Shown piece by piece: positions 41,980-42,498 of a DNA stretch of 42,498 nucleotides (positions are counted from its first letter, which is position 1; each line of letters starts with the position of its first letter). Source of the stretch: Methylobacterium sp. J-030 (lineage in GTDB: Bacteria; Pseudomonadota; Alphaproteobacteria; Rhizobiales; Beijerinckiaceae). Location: the NCBI RefSeq assembly GCF_022829545.1, contig NZ_JAKSYM010000030.1, positions 1-42,498 of the forward strand, in the 5' to 3' direction. The translations under genes were made by a program, and so were the position numbers. The notes below the pieces were generated by a model. That model saw nothing but the letters and a program-made list of their open reading frames with translations, was not told the DNA's origin and made no database searches.

Positions 41980-42498
41980 TCAGTCGGAGCCCCTGACGCA
42001 TACGATCCGAGGCGGCGCATCGGCCGTGAGGGCCCCCACCGGGCGCCAGACGTTGCGGCGCAGGCCGAGTTGCTCCAGCCGGTCGAGGAGCCACCACTCG
42101 ATCCGAGTGCGCCAACGGGCGAGGCCCAAAAGCGACCAGAGATCGAACCCGGCGAGCGGTAGGAACGGGTTGTGCCGGTCGTAGGCCCAGACCTCGATGC
42201 GCACCGCCGGCCGCAGGGACGGGCCCCGTGCGTGGAAGCCCACCGTGTCGCCCACCACCAGCGTGTTGCCCGGGACCGCGAAGGCCACCGGATCAGCATA
42301 GCCCATCCGCTTCAGCTCCGCGGGGCTCGCCCGGAACGAGCCGCGGCCGCTGAGGCGATCGACGCCGCACGCCGCGTTGATGGCGGTGCGCCGCTCCCAG
42401 GCGAGCCGCCGCTTGGTCAGGCGGTGCGAGCCCGGAACGTAGGTGAACGGCCCCTCGTCGGCGGCGACGTCGGTGAGGAACAGCCACGCCTTCATGGT
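41980..42498 (-). CDS. Phytanoyl-CoA-dioxygenase-like protein, partial at the window edge
   Basis: The last 172 or so residues of a non-haem Fe(II)/2-oxoglutarate oxygenase. Visible motifs are KAWLFLTDVAADEGPFTYVPGSHRLT (the jelly-roll strand common in PhyH proteins), GNTLVVGDTVGFHARGPSLRPAVRIEVW with the second iron-ligand His and the 2-oxoglutarate-binding Arg. The HxD motif should lie upstream outside the window, so the start cannot be given; MKAW at 42495 is probably internal. Homologues modify lipids or small metabolites. Co-location with a glycosyltransferase hints at surface-molecule modification. Confidence 0.8.
   Translation of the reverse strand, partial: TMKAWLFLTDVAADEGPFTYVPGSHRLTKRRLAWERRTAINAACGVDRLSGRGSFRASPAELKRMGYADPVAFAVPGNTLVVGDTVGFHARGPSLRPAVRIEVWAYDRHNPFLPLAGFDLWSLLGLARWRTRIEWWLLDRLEQLGLRRNVWRPVGALTADAPPRIVCVRGSD

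Overview
The window looks like an accessory, mosaic stretch of a high-GC alphaproteobacterial chromosome or megaplasmid, probably Methylobacterium or a close relative. The evidence is GC-rich codon use throughout, tightly overlapping genes (ATGA, GTGA and TGATG junctions), an Omp25-like/OprB-like outer-membrane barrel, TRAP and Liv-type uptake operons, and many decayed insertion-sequence and regulator fragments. The genus is an inference from protein style, not from a marker gene.

Layout. 1-830: two inverted copies of about 265 bp inside a broken gene. 1004-3616 (minus): a compact five-gene operon encoding a secreted protein, a DUF6152-like secreted protein, two small membrane proteins and a CAACH c-type cytochrome; its function is unknown. 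3790-4423: a dead transposase. 4424-11329 (minus): a branched-chain-type ABC importer (substrate-binding protein, LivH, LivM, LivG, LivF) with an alpha/beta hydrolase and a 3-hydroxyisobutyrate-type dehydrogenase. 11622-13871: a metallo-beta-lactamase-fold lactonase, a carboxymuconolactone-decarboxylase-like protein and an FCD/GntR repressor. 13985-14595: remnants of an alcohol dehydrogenase and of a short-chain dehydrogenase. 15145-24049 (plus): a TRAP transporter (DctP, DctQ, DctM), a CitE-like lyase, a CitF-like CoA-transferase, an acyl-CoA dehydrogenase, a CaiB/BaiF CoA-transferase and an HTD2/mesaconyl-CoA-hydratase-like hotdog protein. Together these suggest import, CoA activation, (de)hydrogenation or hydration, and retro-aldol cleavage of a C4-C6 dicarboxylic acid. 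Citramalate, mesaconate, itaconate or methylsuccinate are the best guesses.

24150-27147: a decay zone with a cyclic-nucleotide-binding gene, a receiver-domain remnant, an outer-membrane efflux gene that has lost its middle, and an intact IS5-family element. The IS sits exactly in the stop codon of the neighbouring RND pump and regenerates it. 27144-33521: a heavy-metal-type RND pump with its membrane fusion protein, and a divergent sensor kinase/response regulator pair. 33534-36616: a PLP decarboxylase with a nonsense codon and a frameshift, a sugar-transfer-associated ATP-grasp protein and a tiny one-helix membrane protein. 36710-37773: a transposase tail and two small secreted proteins. 37837-40270 (minus): a 712-residue double-barrel porin preceded by a clear cobalamin riboswitch. 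40848-42498: a glycosyltransferase and a partial phytanoyl-CoA-dioxygenase-like gene cut by the window edge.

The most interesting items are the B12 riboswitch in front of a porin rather than a TonB receptor, the CitE/CitF pair without an acyl-carrier subunit inside a TRAP/CoA catabolic island, the uncharacterised five-gene cytochrome operon, and a set of shared ACAGTATG-like sites that may be operators of the GntR protein.
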